A DNA stretch of 64,000 nt from CALRWV02 sp943371965 (GCA_943371965.1 CALRWV020000002.1:372001-436000), one strand, 5' to 3'. Positions 51,558-61,072 are shown, numbered from the stretch's first letter. Numbers and translations are program-made. Notes: generated from the letters alone by a model not told the origin.

Positions 51558-54500
51558 TTAGAGTTTGCCGGTAAATAGTTTTTCCAGAATATTTGCTATT
51601 TCAACAAACTTATACGGCTTTGAAATTACTTCCTTCACACCAAGCTGGAGGATGGATTCCCGCGTGAGCCTATCTAGATAACCGGATGAAATTATAACAT
51701 TTATTCTTGGGTTCAATTTTTTCAGATTCATAAACAATTCTTCACCGCTCATATTCGGCATTCCCAAATCTGAAATAACGACATCAATTCCGGGTCCCAT
51801 TTTTTTATAAATTGCCAGAGCTTCTATTCCGTCAGAAGCAAGAATAACTGAAGTACCTATCATTTCAAGATATTCCCTGAAAAGTTCCCTTATGTCTTTT
51901 TCATCATCAACAACCAAAATCACTTTTCCAGCAATTGCTGTATGTTTAGGCGTTTTTGTCTTGCTGATATCCACATTATTGATTGCAGGGAAAAATAAAT
52001 AGAAAGTTGTTCCTTCCCCTTTTTTGGACTTTACTTCGATAAAACCGTTATGGCTTTTTACCAAACCATCAACAATGGAAAGCCCAAGACCTGAACCTTT
52101 TCCTTTTTCTTTTGTTGTAAAAAAGGGATCAAATATTTTTGATAAAATTGCATCATCAATTCCGCTTCCAGTATCACTGATTGAAACTACAACAAATTTA
52201 CCATCCACTTCCTTTGAAAATTTTTCCCTGATTTCCGAGGCATCTGCACTTTTTTCAGCAATTGTCAATGTACCTGATTCTCCCATTGCATCTTTTGCAT
52301 TCAGACATAGATTCAGAAGCACCTGATGAATATGACCGGCATCCCCATTGATTAACCCGTTTTCAACTTCGATGGAAGTTTTAATTGTTATTTTTTTAGG
52401 AATAAAATGACCCAGCATGGTTTTCAGTTCATTGATCAGGCTTGAAAGTGAAATGGGTTTCATGTTCAAATCCGACTGACGCGAAAACAGAAGAAGCTGT
52501 TTTGAAATTGATGCGCCGCGGTCTGCAACATCTATAATCTGATCGACATAATGAATCTGCTTAGAATTTTCCTGAATATGAGTTCTCAGAAGTTCTGCGT
52601 TGCCCAAAAGTATTGCCATCAGGTTGTTGAAATCGTGTGCAATCCCTCCGGCAAGTGTTCCCAATCCTTCAAGTTTTTGTGCCTGAACAAGCTGCATTTC
52701 GAGTTTTTTTCTGTCCGTAATATCCTGAATGGTTCCATACATTTTAACCGGACGGCCGTTTTTATCAATTTCAAAATCGCCAAGACCATGAACCCATCTC
52801 TCTGTCTTGTCATGCTGTCTGATTATTTTGTATTCGATTTCAAATCTCTGTTTTTTTTCCAAACAGATTGTTAGACTGTTAATGAATATATCCCTAAAGT
52901 CAGGGTGAACGAGTTGAATATATCCGTCAAAATCATGTCTGTAATTCTGATCAATCTGAAGAATTTCATCTAGGATTTGTGAACTTGTCCACCCGCTGCT
53001 GATGATATCATAAACGTAACTGCCTAGTTGGGCAACTTTCTGTGATTGTAAAAGCTGCATTTCGAGTTTCTTGCGATCTGTAATATCCTGAACGGTCCCA
53101 ACCATCCTGAGTATATTTCCATCACTATCAAACTCAAAATCTCCCAAACCATGAGCCCATTTTTCTGTTTTGCTCTTTTGGCCTACAATTTTATATTCAA
53201 GTTCAAATCTTTCTTTTTTCTCGAAACTTTCAGTAAGTTTTTTTACAAACAGATCTTTGTGCTCAGGGTGAACTATATTTACATACCCATCAAAATTGCG
53301 GAAATAATCTTTATCGATTTCAAAAAATTCATCCAGAATATGTGAACTCTTCCACATTGCTTCTTTTACTTCAGTAGTAAAACTTCCCAATAACGCAACT
53401 TTTTGCGATTCACGAAGAAGAAATTCGCTTTCTCTGAGTGCATGTTCAATTTCACGTTTTTTGGTAATATCACGCAAAATACCTTCACGGTAGATGATGT
53501 TTTCATTTTCATCAACAACCCTTCTTCCATTGTGCTCTACCCATATTTCGGAACCATCTTTTTTCCTCAGACAATAATCTGTCATCTGGTTGAACTCTTT
53601 ATGAAGAGGTTCCTTTTCCCTTTCGGACAATTTGAAATACAGTTGCGTTTTTATATCGATTGACATCAAATCTTCTTTGCTGTCATAACCCAGAATTTTA
53701 ACAAGTGCTTCATTTACTTCAAGAAACTTTCCATCCTGTGTACTTTTGTAAACACCATCGGGCATGTTATCAACAAACTCACGGTATTTTTTTTCACTTG
53801 CCCTGAGTTCGCGTTCAATTTTTACCCGTTCTGTGACGTTTCTGAGAATTCCTTCATGAAACAGAACTTGTCCGTTTTCATCCAAAACATGTCTGCCGTT
53901 ATCTTCAACCCAAACTTCACTGCCGTCTTTTTTCCTGAGGCGATAGATTTCAGTTTCATTTAATGTATCACTTTCCACTGTTCTTTCACGTTCAGATTCA
54001 TCAAAATAAACTTGTGATTTAATATCAACTGACATCAACTCTTCTTTACTGTCGTACCCGAGAATGCAAACCATTGCCTGATTGAGTTCAACAAATTTTC
54101 CTTCATGTGTGGTTTTGTAAACTCCATCCGCCATATTTTCAACAAGGTTACGGTATTTTTCTTCACTGTTCCGGAGTTCTTCTTCAGCATTCTTTCTCTG
54201 GGAAATATCTTTCATTATTCCAACTATTTTTGCTGGATTTCCATTTTTATCTTTAATCAGATCACCAATGGAATGAACAATTGTTTTACCATTCCCGCTT
54301 TTTTTTCTGACTGAATACTCGATATCAAATTTTTTTCCGGTTCTGACCAGTTCATCCCAACCGTCATAAATTTTTTGTGCATCTTCAACAAGACCATTTA
54401 TTTCTTCCGGAATTACATATCCCGTTTCACGTTCCAATCCGAACATTTTAAAACATTCTTCAGTTGCCCAAAGCTGTCTCGTTTCAAGGTCAAATTCCCA

Positions 54501-54968
54501 GCTTCCGATACGTGCTGCTTTCTGTGATCTGATTAATCTTTTTTCGCTGATCCTCAGATTTTTGTCTATCCTTTTTCTCTCCGTAATATCTTGAACAACA
54601 CCAATTACTTTAAGTGGTTTTCCAGTCTGATCCTTAACCAATTCAGCAACTGAAAAAATTGTTCTTTTCTCATTACTGTTTTTCTTTGCAATAACGTATT
54701 CAATTTCGTGTTTTTTTCCATTTAATATCAAATCATTCATAGCCTGACCAACCACTTCTGGGTTTTCAATCAGCTCATCTATTTCTTCTGTGGAAATATA
54801 ACCTGATTTGTTTTCAAATCCATAAATGGCAAAGCACTCTTCTGAACCCCAAAGTCTCTTTGTTTCAATATCATATTCCCAGCTGCCAAAGTGTGCAACT
54901 TTCTGGGCAAGTCTTAGCCGTTCTTCACTTAACTGTAATAATCTGGTATCATTCAAGTTATCTTTCAC
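51558..54968 (-). CDS. hybrid sensor histidine kinase with six PAS domains
   Basis: This 1136-residue soluble protein has six PAS/PAC modules in about residues 10-760, arranged as three look-alike pairs: two FGSWEYDIETK/IGSWEFDLETR modules, two DGVYKTTHEGKFVELN/DGVYKSTQDGKFLEVN modules and two LGSFTTEV/LGSYVYDI modules. A HisKA domain follows with His778 in GGIAHDFNNLM, then a HATPase (DTGSGI, GKGSGLGLSIVDGL) and a receiver with Asp1067 in VISDLGMPNMSG. There is no membrane helix. The start is GTG, with a consensus promoter at 55032-55062. The glycosyltransferase downstream might be co-expressed. Confidence 0.92.
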   Translation of the reverse strand: MKDNLNDTRLLQLSEERLRLAQKVAHFGSWEYDIETKRLWGSEECFAIYGFENKSGYISTEEIDELIENPEVVGQAMNDLILNGKKHEIEYVIAKKNSNEKRTIFSVAELVKDQTGKPLKVIGVVQDITERKRIDKNLRISEKRLIRSQKAARIGSWEFDLETRQLWATEECFKMFGLERETGYVIPEEINGLVEDAQKIYDGWDELVRTGKKFDIEYSVRKKSGNGKTIVHSIGDLIKDKNGNPAKIVGIMKDISQRKNAEEELRNSEEKYRNLVENMADGVYKTTHEGKFVELNQAMVCILGYDSKEELMSVDIKSQVYFDESERERTVESDTLNETEIYRLRKKDGSEVWVEDNGRHVLDENGQVLFHEGILRNVTERVKIERELRASEKKYREFVDNMPDGVYKSTQDGKFLEVNEALVKILGYDSKEDLMSIDIKTQLYFKLSEREKEPLHKEFNQMTDYCLRKKDGSEIWVEHNGRRVVDENENIIYREGILRDITKKREIEHALRESEFLLRESQKVALLGSFTTEVKEAMWKSSHILDEFFEIDKDYFRNFDGYVNIVHPEHKDLFVKKLTESFEKKERFELEYKIVGQKSKTEKWAHGLGDFEFDSDGNILRMVGTVQDITDRKKLEMQLLQSQKVAQLGSYVYDIISSGWTSSQILDEILQIDQNYRHDFDGYIQLVHPDFRDIFINSLTICLEKKQRFEIEYKIIRQHDKTERWVHGLGDFEIDKNGRPVKMYGTIQDITDRKKLEMQLVQAQKLEGLGTLAGGIAHDFNNLMAILLGNAELLRTHIQENSKQIHYVDQIIDVADRGASISKQLLLFSRQSDLNMKPISLSSLINELKTMLGHFIPKKITIKTSIEVENGLINGDAGHIHQVLLNLCLNAKDAMGESGTLTIAEKSADASEIREKFSKEVDGKFVVVSISDTGSGIDDAILSKIFDPFFTTKEKGKGSGLGLSIVDGLVKSHNGFIEVKSKKGEGTTFYLFFPAINNVDISKTKTPKHTAIAGKVILVVDDEKDIRELFREYLEMIGTSVILASDGIEALAIYKKMGPGIDVVISDLGMPNMSGEELFMNLKKLNPRINVIISSGYLDRLTRESILQLGVKEVISKPYKFVEIANILEKLFTGKL

Positions 54969-55031
54969 GATGTATCCCGTTCAGATTGGAGTGGTTGGAA
55001 GAATAAAGCAATCCATAATTTTCTGTTTTGA

Positions 55032-55062
55032 CAAACTTAGATCAAACACGGAAAAAAACAAA
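55032..55062 (-). promoter_or_regulatory. consensus Bacteroidota promoter (TTTG-N19-TAAGTTTG)
   Basis: On the minus strand TTTG (55059-55062) is followed after exactly 19 nt by TAAGTTTG (55032-55039), matching TTTG-N19-TAnnTTTG. It lies 64 bases before the GTG of the six-PAS kinase and is the best promoter in the window. Confidence 0.65.
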
Positions 55063-55167
55063 GGATTCAACTAAAAATCATAATTTAGAATCTTAATACA
55101 TTTTGTCTAACTTTGATGCAGATTAATTAAGTTTTGAATTGATGCACTTCCACTTAACAAATTGCCT

Positions 55168-55389
55168 ATGAGTCCTGACCCTCAAATACTTTTGGATATT
55201 GTCTCCATGCAAATGCCCTTTGGAAAACACAAAGGAACTGTTTTGTGCTATTTACCTGTCAATTACCTTGAATGGTTTCAAACCAAAGGATTCCCTGAAG
55301 GAAGATTGGGAATGCTGCTTCAAACACTTTACGAAATAAGACTGAATGGTCTCGATTATCTGCTTGAGCCCTTAAAGAAAAACCGATGA
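55168..55389 (+). CDS. DUF3820 family small protein
   Basis: This 73-residue protein has the DUF3820 core MPFGKHKGTVLCYLPVNYLEWF followed by LGMLLQTLYEIRLNGLDYLLEPL. The family has been linked with nuclease-like or quorum-regulated functions but has no firm activity. ATG 55168 was chosen over TTG 55162; a TAACTTTG promoter-like box lies at 55108-55115. Its stop overlaps the next gene as ATGA, so the two are coupled. Confidence 0.8.
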   Translation: MSPDPQILLDIVSMQMPFGKHKGTVLCYLPVNYLEWFQTKGFPEGRLGMLLQTLYEIRLNGLDYLLEPLKKNR

Positions 55390-55862
55390 AATCTGCTTCT
55401 TTAAATGACCTGAAAAAGGAATTGGGGAATCTTTCTACAGATGAGATTCTTGAACTTTGTTTACGGTTGGCAAAATATAAAAAAGAGAACAAAGAACTTT
55501 TAACATACCTTTTGTTTGAAGCTCAGGATGAAAGCGATTACGTAAAAAGCATAAAAGCTGAAATAGATATTCAGTTTAAAGAAATAAACAAAAACACAAT
55601 TTATTTTGCCAAAAAAGGAATCCGTAAAATTTTAAGGATGACCAGTAAATTCATCAAATATTCAGGTAACAAACAGACCGAAATTGAACTGCTGATTTAC
55701 TTCTGCAAAAAGATGATGGAATCGGGACTTCCGGTTCAAACCAATGTTACACTAACCAATATTTATGAACGGGTTGTTCTCAAAATACGAAAAGCACTTT
55801 CAACGCTGCATGAAGATTTGCAGTATGATTATGAACAGGAATTGAACGCTTTGAATGAATAA
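55386..55862 (+). CDS. helical protein of unknown function, coupled to DUF3820
   Basis: This 158-residue protein is predicted almost fully helical: LNDLKKELGNLSTDEILELCLRLAKYKKENKELL, KGIRKILRMTSKFIKYSG and ALSTLHEDLQYDYEQELN. It has neither signal peptide nor membrane helix and no motif I recognise. It overlaps the DUF3820 gene by four bases, which suggests a functional pair. Basic and acidic residues are evenly spread, as in helical nucleic-acid or protein adaptors (inference only). Confidence 0.68.
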   Translation: MKSASLNDLKKELGNLSTDEILELCLRLAKYKKENKELLTYLLFEAQDESDYVKSIKAEIDIQFKEINKNTIYFAKKGIRKILRMTSKFIKYSGNKQTEIELLIYFCKKMMESGLPVQTNVTLTNIYERVVLKIRKALSTLHEDLQYDYEQELNALNE

Positions 55863-55908
55863 TAGTCACCTGAATTAATTTGAGAATATTGAAATTCTCT
55901 TTCCATCA

Positions 55909-55934
55909 CTGACAGGTTTTTCAACTGCTGTCAG
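55909..55934. repeat. CTGACAG/CTGTCAG palindromic element, copy 2
   Basis: CTGACAG (55909-55915) faces CTGTCAG (55928-55934), flanked by GGTTTT and GGGTT. It lies between convergent genes, like copy 1 at 28683. A pyrimidine-rich dispersed stretch (TTCCTTACTCCTTGCTCC..., 55943-55974) follows. Confidence 0.5.
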
Positions 55935-55972
55935 GGTTAAAGTTCCTTACTCCTTGCTCCTTGTTTCCTTTT

Positions 55973-57382
55973 TTACTTCTTTTCAACAACACTGTTCTTT
56001 AAATCATTCGAAGGTTCTGAAATTCCTGATTCACTTTGTGCTTTAACTCTGTAAAAATATTCCGAACTGTTGGATACCGATTTATCTGTAAAAAACGGCC
56101 CGAATTCTACACAATCGGTTACTTCAGTCGAAATCAGTTCCCATGGTCCGTTTTCTGACGTTGAGCGTTCAATAATAAATGAAGATGAACCGGTATTTCC
56201 TCTCCATGTCAATCCACCATTTTCAACTTTCAATAAAACAGGTGCATCAGGAATTGGAATCGGTAAAATTGGAATTCCCAAAATTTCATGAGCATTTTTT
56301 CTGAGCATCTGTACCATGGTTGGTTCATAATAATCTGAATTGTTTAAAAATCCCGGCCAATGGTAAGAGCGGCTGGTTACCGGTTTTTGTCCATCTGAGT
56401 GAAAGTAGAATCCTCCTTTTTCATTTCTGAATCTCAAACTCCAGATCAGTACACCTGAAGTTCCGTTTTTTACGGCTTCTTCTGTCATCAACCGCATATC
56501 ATCAGGCCATGAGCATCCATACTCACCGATTACAAACGGTTTCTTTCCCTTTGTTTTTTCCCGGTCTCTTTTTGCGCGACCTGCAAATGGAGATTCATCG
56601 CTGTAATTATAGTAGTGGCTGGTTACAATATCGATCAGCGGATTGTTAACCGAGAAATCATTGGCGTCACCTTTGCCGCACATAACAAGATGGTTTTTGT
56701 CGATTGATTTTATGTATCCGATAATGTCATTTGTCCATTCATCCGTTGCCTGATAAATTTCATTCCCAGTTTCCCAACTGAGAACTGCTTTGTCATCTTT
56801 GTATTTTATGCCGGTAAACGTATTGGTTCTGTTCAGTACAAATTCAATTGTCTTTTTGAAATCTTTTCTCACCTGCGGATCTGTCCAGAATTCTTCCGGT
56901 TTCTTTCCGCGGAATGCGGCGTACTCTCCAATTCCGCCAATCCATTTCCACTGATCAACAAACGGAATAATCAGCCTGACCTGATATTTATTTGCAAGTT
57001 GAAGAGCCTTGTCCATTTTCACAAAAACTTCTTCATCAAATTCTCCAGGTCCGGTTACGTGAGAGCGTTGAACTCCCTTTGAATTATTGACCCCGCCTTT
57101 CACCGAAAGGGTATAGGTTCTTGCAACGCGTCCATTCAGTTGTGCAATGGTTTTAAGGGCGTCTTCCTGTTCCCATGCTGTAATGAACTGCCAATCAGGG
57201 TCTTCAACAAAAAGAAGATTGGGAATGTTGAAGGAAACAAATTTGAATTCATTTGCCCCATCAAACAGCTGATCTCCTTTTGCTGTTATATAATTTTCAA
57301 ATCCGGGTTTGGACAGATTTTGACTCTTGACCATCATCGGCAAAAGAAGTAAAACAAGAAATAATTTCATGGGTGATTTCAT
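55973..57382 (-). CDS. exported GH5-like glycoside hydrolase (cellulase/mannanase type)
   Basis: This 469-residue protein has a signal peptide (to about residue 20, ending VKSQ) and a TIM-barrel hydrolase domain (about 25-375). The acid/base Glu208 is in SWETGNEIYQ, the nucleophile Glu287 in KPFVIGEYGCSW, and HYYNYSDES lies between. A C-terminal fibronectin-III-like segment (about 380-469) ends the protein. Members of this type cleave beta-mannan or beta-glucan. It is 14 bases upstream of nothing but follows the aldo/keto reductase gene on the same strand (57397), so the pair may be one transcript. The substrate is inferred, not proven. Confidence 0.82.
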   Translation of the reverse strand: MKSPMKLFLVLLLLPMMVKSQNLSKPGFENYITAKGDQLFDGANEFKFVSFNIPNLLFVEDPDWQFITAWEQEDALKTIAQLNGRVARTYTLSVKGGVNNSKGVQRSHVTGPGEFDEEVFVKMDKALQLANKYQVRLIIPFVDQWKWIGGIGEYAAFRGKKPEEFWTDPQVRKDFKKTIEFVLNRTNTFTGIKYKDDKAVLSWETGNEIYQATDEWTNDIIGYIKSIDKNHLVMCGKGDANDFSVNNPLIDIVTSHYYNYSDESPFAGRAKRDREKTKGKKPFVIGEYGCSWPDDMRLMTEEAVKNGTSGVLIWSLRFRNEKGGFYFHSDGQKPVTSRSYHWPGFLNNSDYYEPTMVQMLRKNAHEILGIPILPIPIPDAPVLLKVENGGLTWRGNTGSSSFIIERSTSENGPWELISTEVTDCVEFGPFFTDKSVSNSSEYFYRVKAQSESGISEPSNDLKNSVVEKK

Positions 57383-57396
57383 ATTATGATAACTTT

Positions 57397-58395
57397 TTAT
57401 TGATTTGATAAAATTTGACTGACTGCTGTGAGTTCGTTTTCAGTAAACTCTGTTTTTTGAATGGCATCCAGATTTTCCTTCAACTGATCTGGATGGCTGA
57501 CACCTATCAGTACCGAAGTTACTGCCTGATTTTTCAATAACCATGCAATGGAAAACTGCGATAAAGTTTGTCCGCGGTTTGCTGCAAGTTCATTCAGTTT
57601 TTTTATTTTTGGCAAATTCTCATTGATGGTTTCGTCTTTCAAAGTTGCCTGTTTTCCTGAAGCACGTGACCCCGGTTGAACTCCGTTGAGATAACGTGAA
57701 GTCAGCTGCCCCTGAGCCAAAGGTGAGAATGCAATCAGCCCAACGCCCGATTCTGAAAGCAGGGGAAGCAACTCCGGTTCAACCCAGCGTTCAAACATAG
57801 AATATTTTGCCTGATGGATCAGACAATGATGTCCCAAGGATTTCAGAACGGTTAAAGCGTCTTTTGTCTTGTCTGCAGGATAATTTGAAATACCTGCATA
57901 AAGTGCCTTTCCAGACCGGATTATGGCATCCAGAGCCGACATGGTTTCTTCAATTGGAGTGTCCGGATCGGGTCTGTGATGATAAAAAATATCCACATAA
58001 TCCAGACCCATCCGTTTCAAACTCTGGTCCAAACTTGCAATCAGATATTTTCTTGAACCCCAATTTCCGTACGGACCTTCCCACATATCATAACCGGCTT
58101 TTGTGGAAATAATCATTTCATCGCGGTAAGATTTGAAATCGGAGTTTAAAATTTTTCCGAAAGTTTCTTCGGCAGAACCGGGAGGCGGTCCGTAATTATT
58201 GGCAAGATCAAAATGGGTAATTCCGGCATCAAAGGAATTTTTTATGATGGCTCTTGAATTTGAATAGTCGCTTCCCGCCCCGAAATTTTGCCAGAGTCCA
58301 ACAGAAATTTCTGGAAGAAGAATTCCACTTTTTCCGCTGCGTCTGAATTTCATTTTATCGTACCGTTTTGAATCAGGTAAAAATTGTTTTTCCAT
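57397..58395 (-). CDS. aldo/keto reductase (YghZ/glyceraldehyde-3-phosphate reductase-like)
   Basis: This 332-residue NADPH-dependent reductase has the (beta/alpha)8 pattern with FDLANNYGPPPGSAEETFGKIL (catalytic Asp and Tyr), STKAGYDMWEGPYG (catalytic Lys), YVDIFYHHRPDPDTP (His) and a C-terminal SVLIGVSHPDQLKENL that binds the cofactor. The long GPPPGSAEE loop and the WEGPYGNWGSRK insertion match the YghZ/L-glyceraldehyde 3-phosphate reductase branch. It would detoxify or reduce small aldehydes. It is upstream of the GH5-like gene on the same strand, 14 bases apart. Confidence 0.92.
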   Translation of the reverse strand: MEKQFLPDSKRYDKMKFRRSGKSGILLPEISVGLWQNFGAGSDYSNSRAIIKNSFDAGITHFDLANNYGPPPGSAEETFGKILNSDFKSYRDEMIISTKAGYDMWEGPYGNWGSRKYLIASLDQSLKRMGLDYVDIFYHHRPDPDTPIEETMSALDAIIRSGKALYAGISNYPADKTKDALTVLKSLGHHCLIHQAKYSMFERWVEPELLPLLSESGVGLIAFSPLAQGQLTSRYLNGVQPGSRASGKQATLKDETINENLPKIKKLNELAANRGQTLSQFSIAWLLKNQAVTSVLIGVSHPDQLKENLDAIQKTEFTENELTAVSQILSNQ

Positions 58396-58643
58396 AAGTA
58401 GTTTGAATTTTGTTGACTTTACAATTGCGATTTTCCGATCAGGTTACAACTTATGTGCCAATTGGGAGGTTGTTTTTTCATTTGAACTTTTTTCTTATTC
58501 TCCTTACTCCCGGTTCCTTGTTCCTTTCTCCTTCTTCCTGTTCCATTCTAACCATTCCCAAATTAAGGATTCTGTCATCTCATTATTCAATTCCCTATTT
58601 TTACAGACATTTTATTTCGCAATTAAAGATTCAGGAGAAAATC

Positions 58644-60029
58644 ATGTCATTCCGCATTGAAAAAGATACCATGGGTGAAGTTCAGGTTCCATCCGATAAA
58701 TATTGGGGCGCACAGACTGAAAGATCAAGAAACAATTTTAAAATTGGTCCGGAAGCCAGTATGCCGAAGGAAATCATTTATGCTTTCGCCTATCTGAAAA
58801 AAGCTGCTGCCATTGCCAATCATGAACTTGGAGTTCTTACAGTTGAAAAACGTGACCTTATTTCAAAAGTGTGTGATGAAATTCTTGCAGGAAAACTGGA
58901 TGGTGAATTTCCGCTCGTTATCTGGCAAACAGGATCAGGAACCCAATCGAACATGAACGCCAATGAAGTCATCGCCTACCGTGCCCATGTTCTGAACGGT
59001 GGTAGTTTGAATGATGAAAAAAAAGTCCTTCACCCAAATGATGATGTCAACAAATCACAGTCATCAAATGACACCTTTCCTACAGCCATGCATATTGCTG
59101 CTTATAAAGAAGTAGTTGAAATTACACTTCCCGGAATGAAAAAACTCCGCGATACACTCAAAGCAAAATCAGAAGCTTTCAAAGACATTGTAAAAACCGG
59201 ACGTACCCATTTCATGGACGCAACTCCACTTACTTTGGGACAGGAATTTTCCGGTTACGTTCAGCAGATTGACAACAGTATGAGAGCCATCAACAACGCC
59301 CTTGAAATGGTTAAGGAATTGGCTTTGGGCGGAACTGCTGTTGGAACCGGACTGAACACACCAAAAGGATATGATGTTCTGGTTGCAAAGAAAATTGCAG
59401 AGCTTACCGGTTATCCGTTTTTAACTGCACCTAACAAATTCGAAGCACTTGCAGCACACGATGCCATGGTTGAACTTTCCGGTGCATTGAAACGTTCTGC
59501 TGTTTCCTTCATGAAAATTGCCAACGATATCAGAATGCTGAGTTCCGGTCCGCGTTCAGGAATCGGCGAAATTATCATTCCTGACAACGAACCCGGTTCT
59601 TCCATCATGCCTGGAAAAGTTAACCCTACTCAGCCGGAAGCTTTGACGATGGTTGCAGTTCAAGTTATCGGCAATGATGTTGCAGTTTCTTTTGGCGGTT
59701 CAATGGGACATTTTGAACTGAATGTTTTCAAACCGGTCATAGCAGTCAACGTTCTTCAATCAGCAAGACTGATTGGAGATGCCTGTGTTTCCTTCAATGA
59801 CAAATGCGCAATCGGCATTGAACCTAATCTTCCAACCATCAAGAAGCATCTTGATAATTCGTTGATGCTTGTAACTGCTTTGAATACGCACATTGGTTAT
59901 GACAAGTGTGCAAAAATTGCAAAGACAGCACACAAGGAAGGAAAGACCCTGAAACAGACAGCTTTGGAATTGGGTTATGTTACCGAAGCTGAATACGATT
60001 TATGGGTTGATCCGAAAAAAATGGTGTAG
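58644..60029 (+). CDS. fumC: class II fumarate hydratase
   Basis: This 461-residue fumarase interconverts fumarate and malate in the TCA cycle. Signature blocks are TGSGTQSNMNANEVIA, NDTFPTAMHIAAYKE, GRTHFMDATPLTLGQEF and GSSIMPGKVNPTQPEA (the mobile loop with the catalytic Ser). ATG 58644 follows AGGAGAAAATC; a long open frame upstream is pyrimidine-rich leader and not coding. A TATTTTTA box lies at 58596-58603. Its last 26 codons recur at 62353-62433 and, more decayed, around 60990-61060. Confidence 0.96.
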   Translation: MSFRIEKDTMGEVQVPSDKYWGAQTERSRNNFKIGPEASMPKEIIYAFAYLKKAAAIANHELGVLTVEKRDLISKVCDEILAGKLDGEFPLVIWQTGSGTQSNMNANEVIAYRAHVLNGGSLNDEKKVLHPNDDVNKSQSSNDTFPTAMHIAAYKEVVEITLPGMKKLRDTLKAKSEAFKDIVKTGRTHFMDATPLTLGQEFSGYVQQIDNSMRAINNALEMVKELALGGTAVGTGLNTPKGYDVLVAKKIAELTGYPFLTAPNKFEALAAHDAMVELSGALKRSAVSFMKIANDIRMLSSGPRSGIGEIIIPDNEPGSSIMPGKVNPTQPEALTMVAVQVIGNDVAVSFGGSMGHFELNVFKPVIAVNVLQSARLIGDACVSFNDKCAIGIEPNLPTIKKHLDNSLMLVTALNTHIGYDKCAKIAKTAHKEGKTLKQTALELGYVTEAEYDLWVDPKKMV

Positions 60030-60051
60030 AAAACCACTATACAATTTTATC

Positions 60052-60086
60052 ACAGTCTGACAGTCAAAAGAAACCTGTCAGACTGT
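60052..60086. terminator. 12-bp hairpin after fumC with CTGACAG core (copy 3)
   Basis: ACAGTCTGACAG (60052-60063) pairs perfectly with CTGTCAGACTGT (60075-60086) around an 11-base loop. It lies 22 bases after the fumC stop and 17 bases from the stop of the convergent lipoprotein gene. No strong T run follows, so it is either a weak bidirectional terminator or a member of the CTGACAG repeat family. Confidence 0.5.
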
Positions 60087-60103
60087 AAATAGATAGGATG
60101 AAA

Positions 60104-60781
60104 TTACCAGTTTTTTTTATCAACAGTCAAAGCCGGTATGTTGAATTCGGACTGGATGGTTATCTCTTCCAAATTGTTAGAATAATCTGTTACATTTTGT
60201 TCCTGGCCGGTTCCCTCTGATTTAAATCCAGAAGACCTCACTGCTTTCGCGACAATACCTCCGCTAATGAATCCCGGGTTTCCAGGGTAAAAACCTGTAA
60301 TTCTGACTTCACCACTGTAAAGAATAAACCCATCAAGTTGATATTTATACCCTGTATTGTTTGACAAATCCTTCTCCCGATAAAATCCTCCTCTAAATGA
60401 CTTTGAAGTCACATCTTTTTTAATTGATATTATATTCCCTGTTTTAAAATCAACAGTATCAATCTCAAGTATAAGAGATATTCTTGTTTTCTCGGAATCA
60501 TAGACAGTATCAGAAATGGCATCCAATCGAATTATAAATCTTTTTTCAGATCCTTCTGGAGCAGGATAAAAAGGCAAGATGGATGATAATTTTCCAGCTA
60601 TTGGGGTTGAAAATTTAAAATCACTGCTGGAAAATTTTTCTGTCATGGCGCCGCTGACGGAAATTTCAAATGGTGTATTGGCAGACTCAACTGTAGTTTC
60701 AACAACTGTTTCATTATTGCATGATAACAGACCTGCAGTTAATGCAACCAACAACAGCGACTTATACTTTTTTATGTTCAT
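60104..60781 (-). CDS. lipoprotein of unknown function
   Basis: This 225-residue protein has a type II signal peptide ending LLSC (Cys near residue 21) after MNIKKYKSLLLVALTAG. The mature part is beta-rich, with Ser/Thr-rich start (NNETVVETTVESAN) and strand-like KFSTPIAGKLSSILPFYP and RFIIRLDAISDTVYD. ATG 60781 follows AAAAGGACAATTTT; the in-frame ATG at 60799 would put that ribosome site inside the gene. I do not recognise a family. It lies between the intact fumC and a decayed fumC tail, so it may be recently arrived. Confidence 0.7.
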   Translation of the reverse strand: MNIKKYKSLLLVALTAGLLSCNNETVVETTVESANTPFEISVSGAMTEKFSSSDFKFSTPIAGKLSSILPFYPAPEGSEKRFIIRLDAISDTVYDSEKTRISLILEIDTVDFKTGNIISIKKDVTSKSFRGGFYREKDLSNNTGYKYQLDGFILYSGEVRITGFYPGNPGFISGGIVAKAVRSSGFKSEGTGQEQNVTDYSNNLEEITIQSEFNIPALTVDKKNW

Positions 60782-60989
60782 TAAAATTGTCCTTTTCAAA
60801 AAATTTATGATGCAAATTTCCCCGTTTACTGCTTTAACTGCAATCCCAATTTTTTGACCTGCCGGTTGGAAATGATGCAGTAATAATTGCCTTTGTTTTC
60901 ATGATTCAGAAAACTGAAATTAAATTTCTTATGTTCATATTATTTTAAATATGCAGATAAGTTTGGTATGGCAATTGTAAAAAGGAGAG

Positions 60990-61072
60990 TAGTTTTGAAT
61001 TGGCGGGTTAGAATCAATTAACCTCAATATGATTTGCAGGTTGATCCGAAAAAATTGGTTGTGTTAGAGTAA
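60990..61072 (+). pseudogene. decayed fragment of a fumC 3' end
   Basis: Positions 61028-61060 match the last fumC codons at 27 of 33 bases, in frame (YDLQVDPKKLV against YDLWVDPKKMV). Weaker similarity runs back to about 60990 (GTTTTGAATTGG, GGTTA, TTAACC) with small insertions and a stop. The frame ends at TAA 61070-61072. It lies in the 391-base gap 60782-61172 that also holds the promoter region of the thioredoxin gene; nothing else is seen there. Confidence 0.65.

Noticed and set aside
58410..58643. In-frame 78-codon extension of fumC
   Set aside because: It encodes a pyrimidine-rich leader peptide with no fumarase similarity; ATG 58644 has a good ribosome site and gives the family length.
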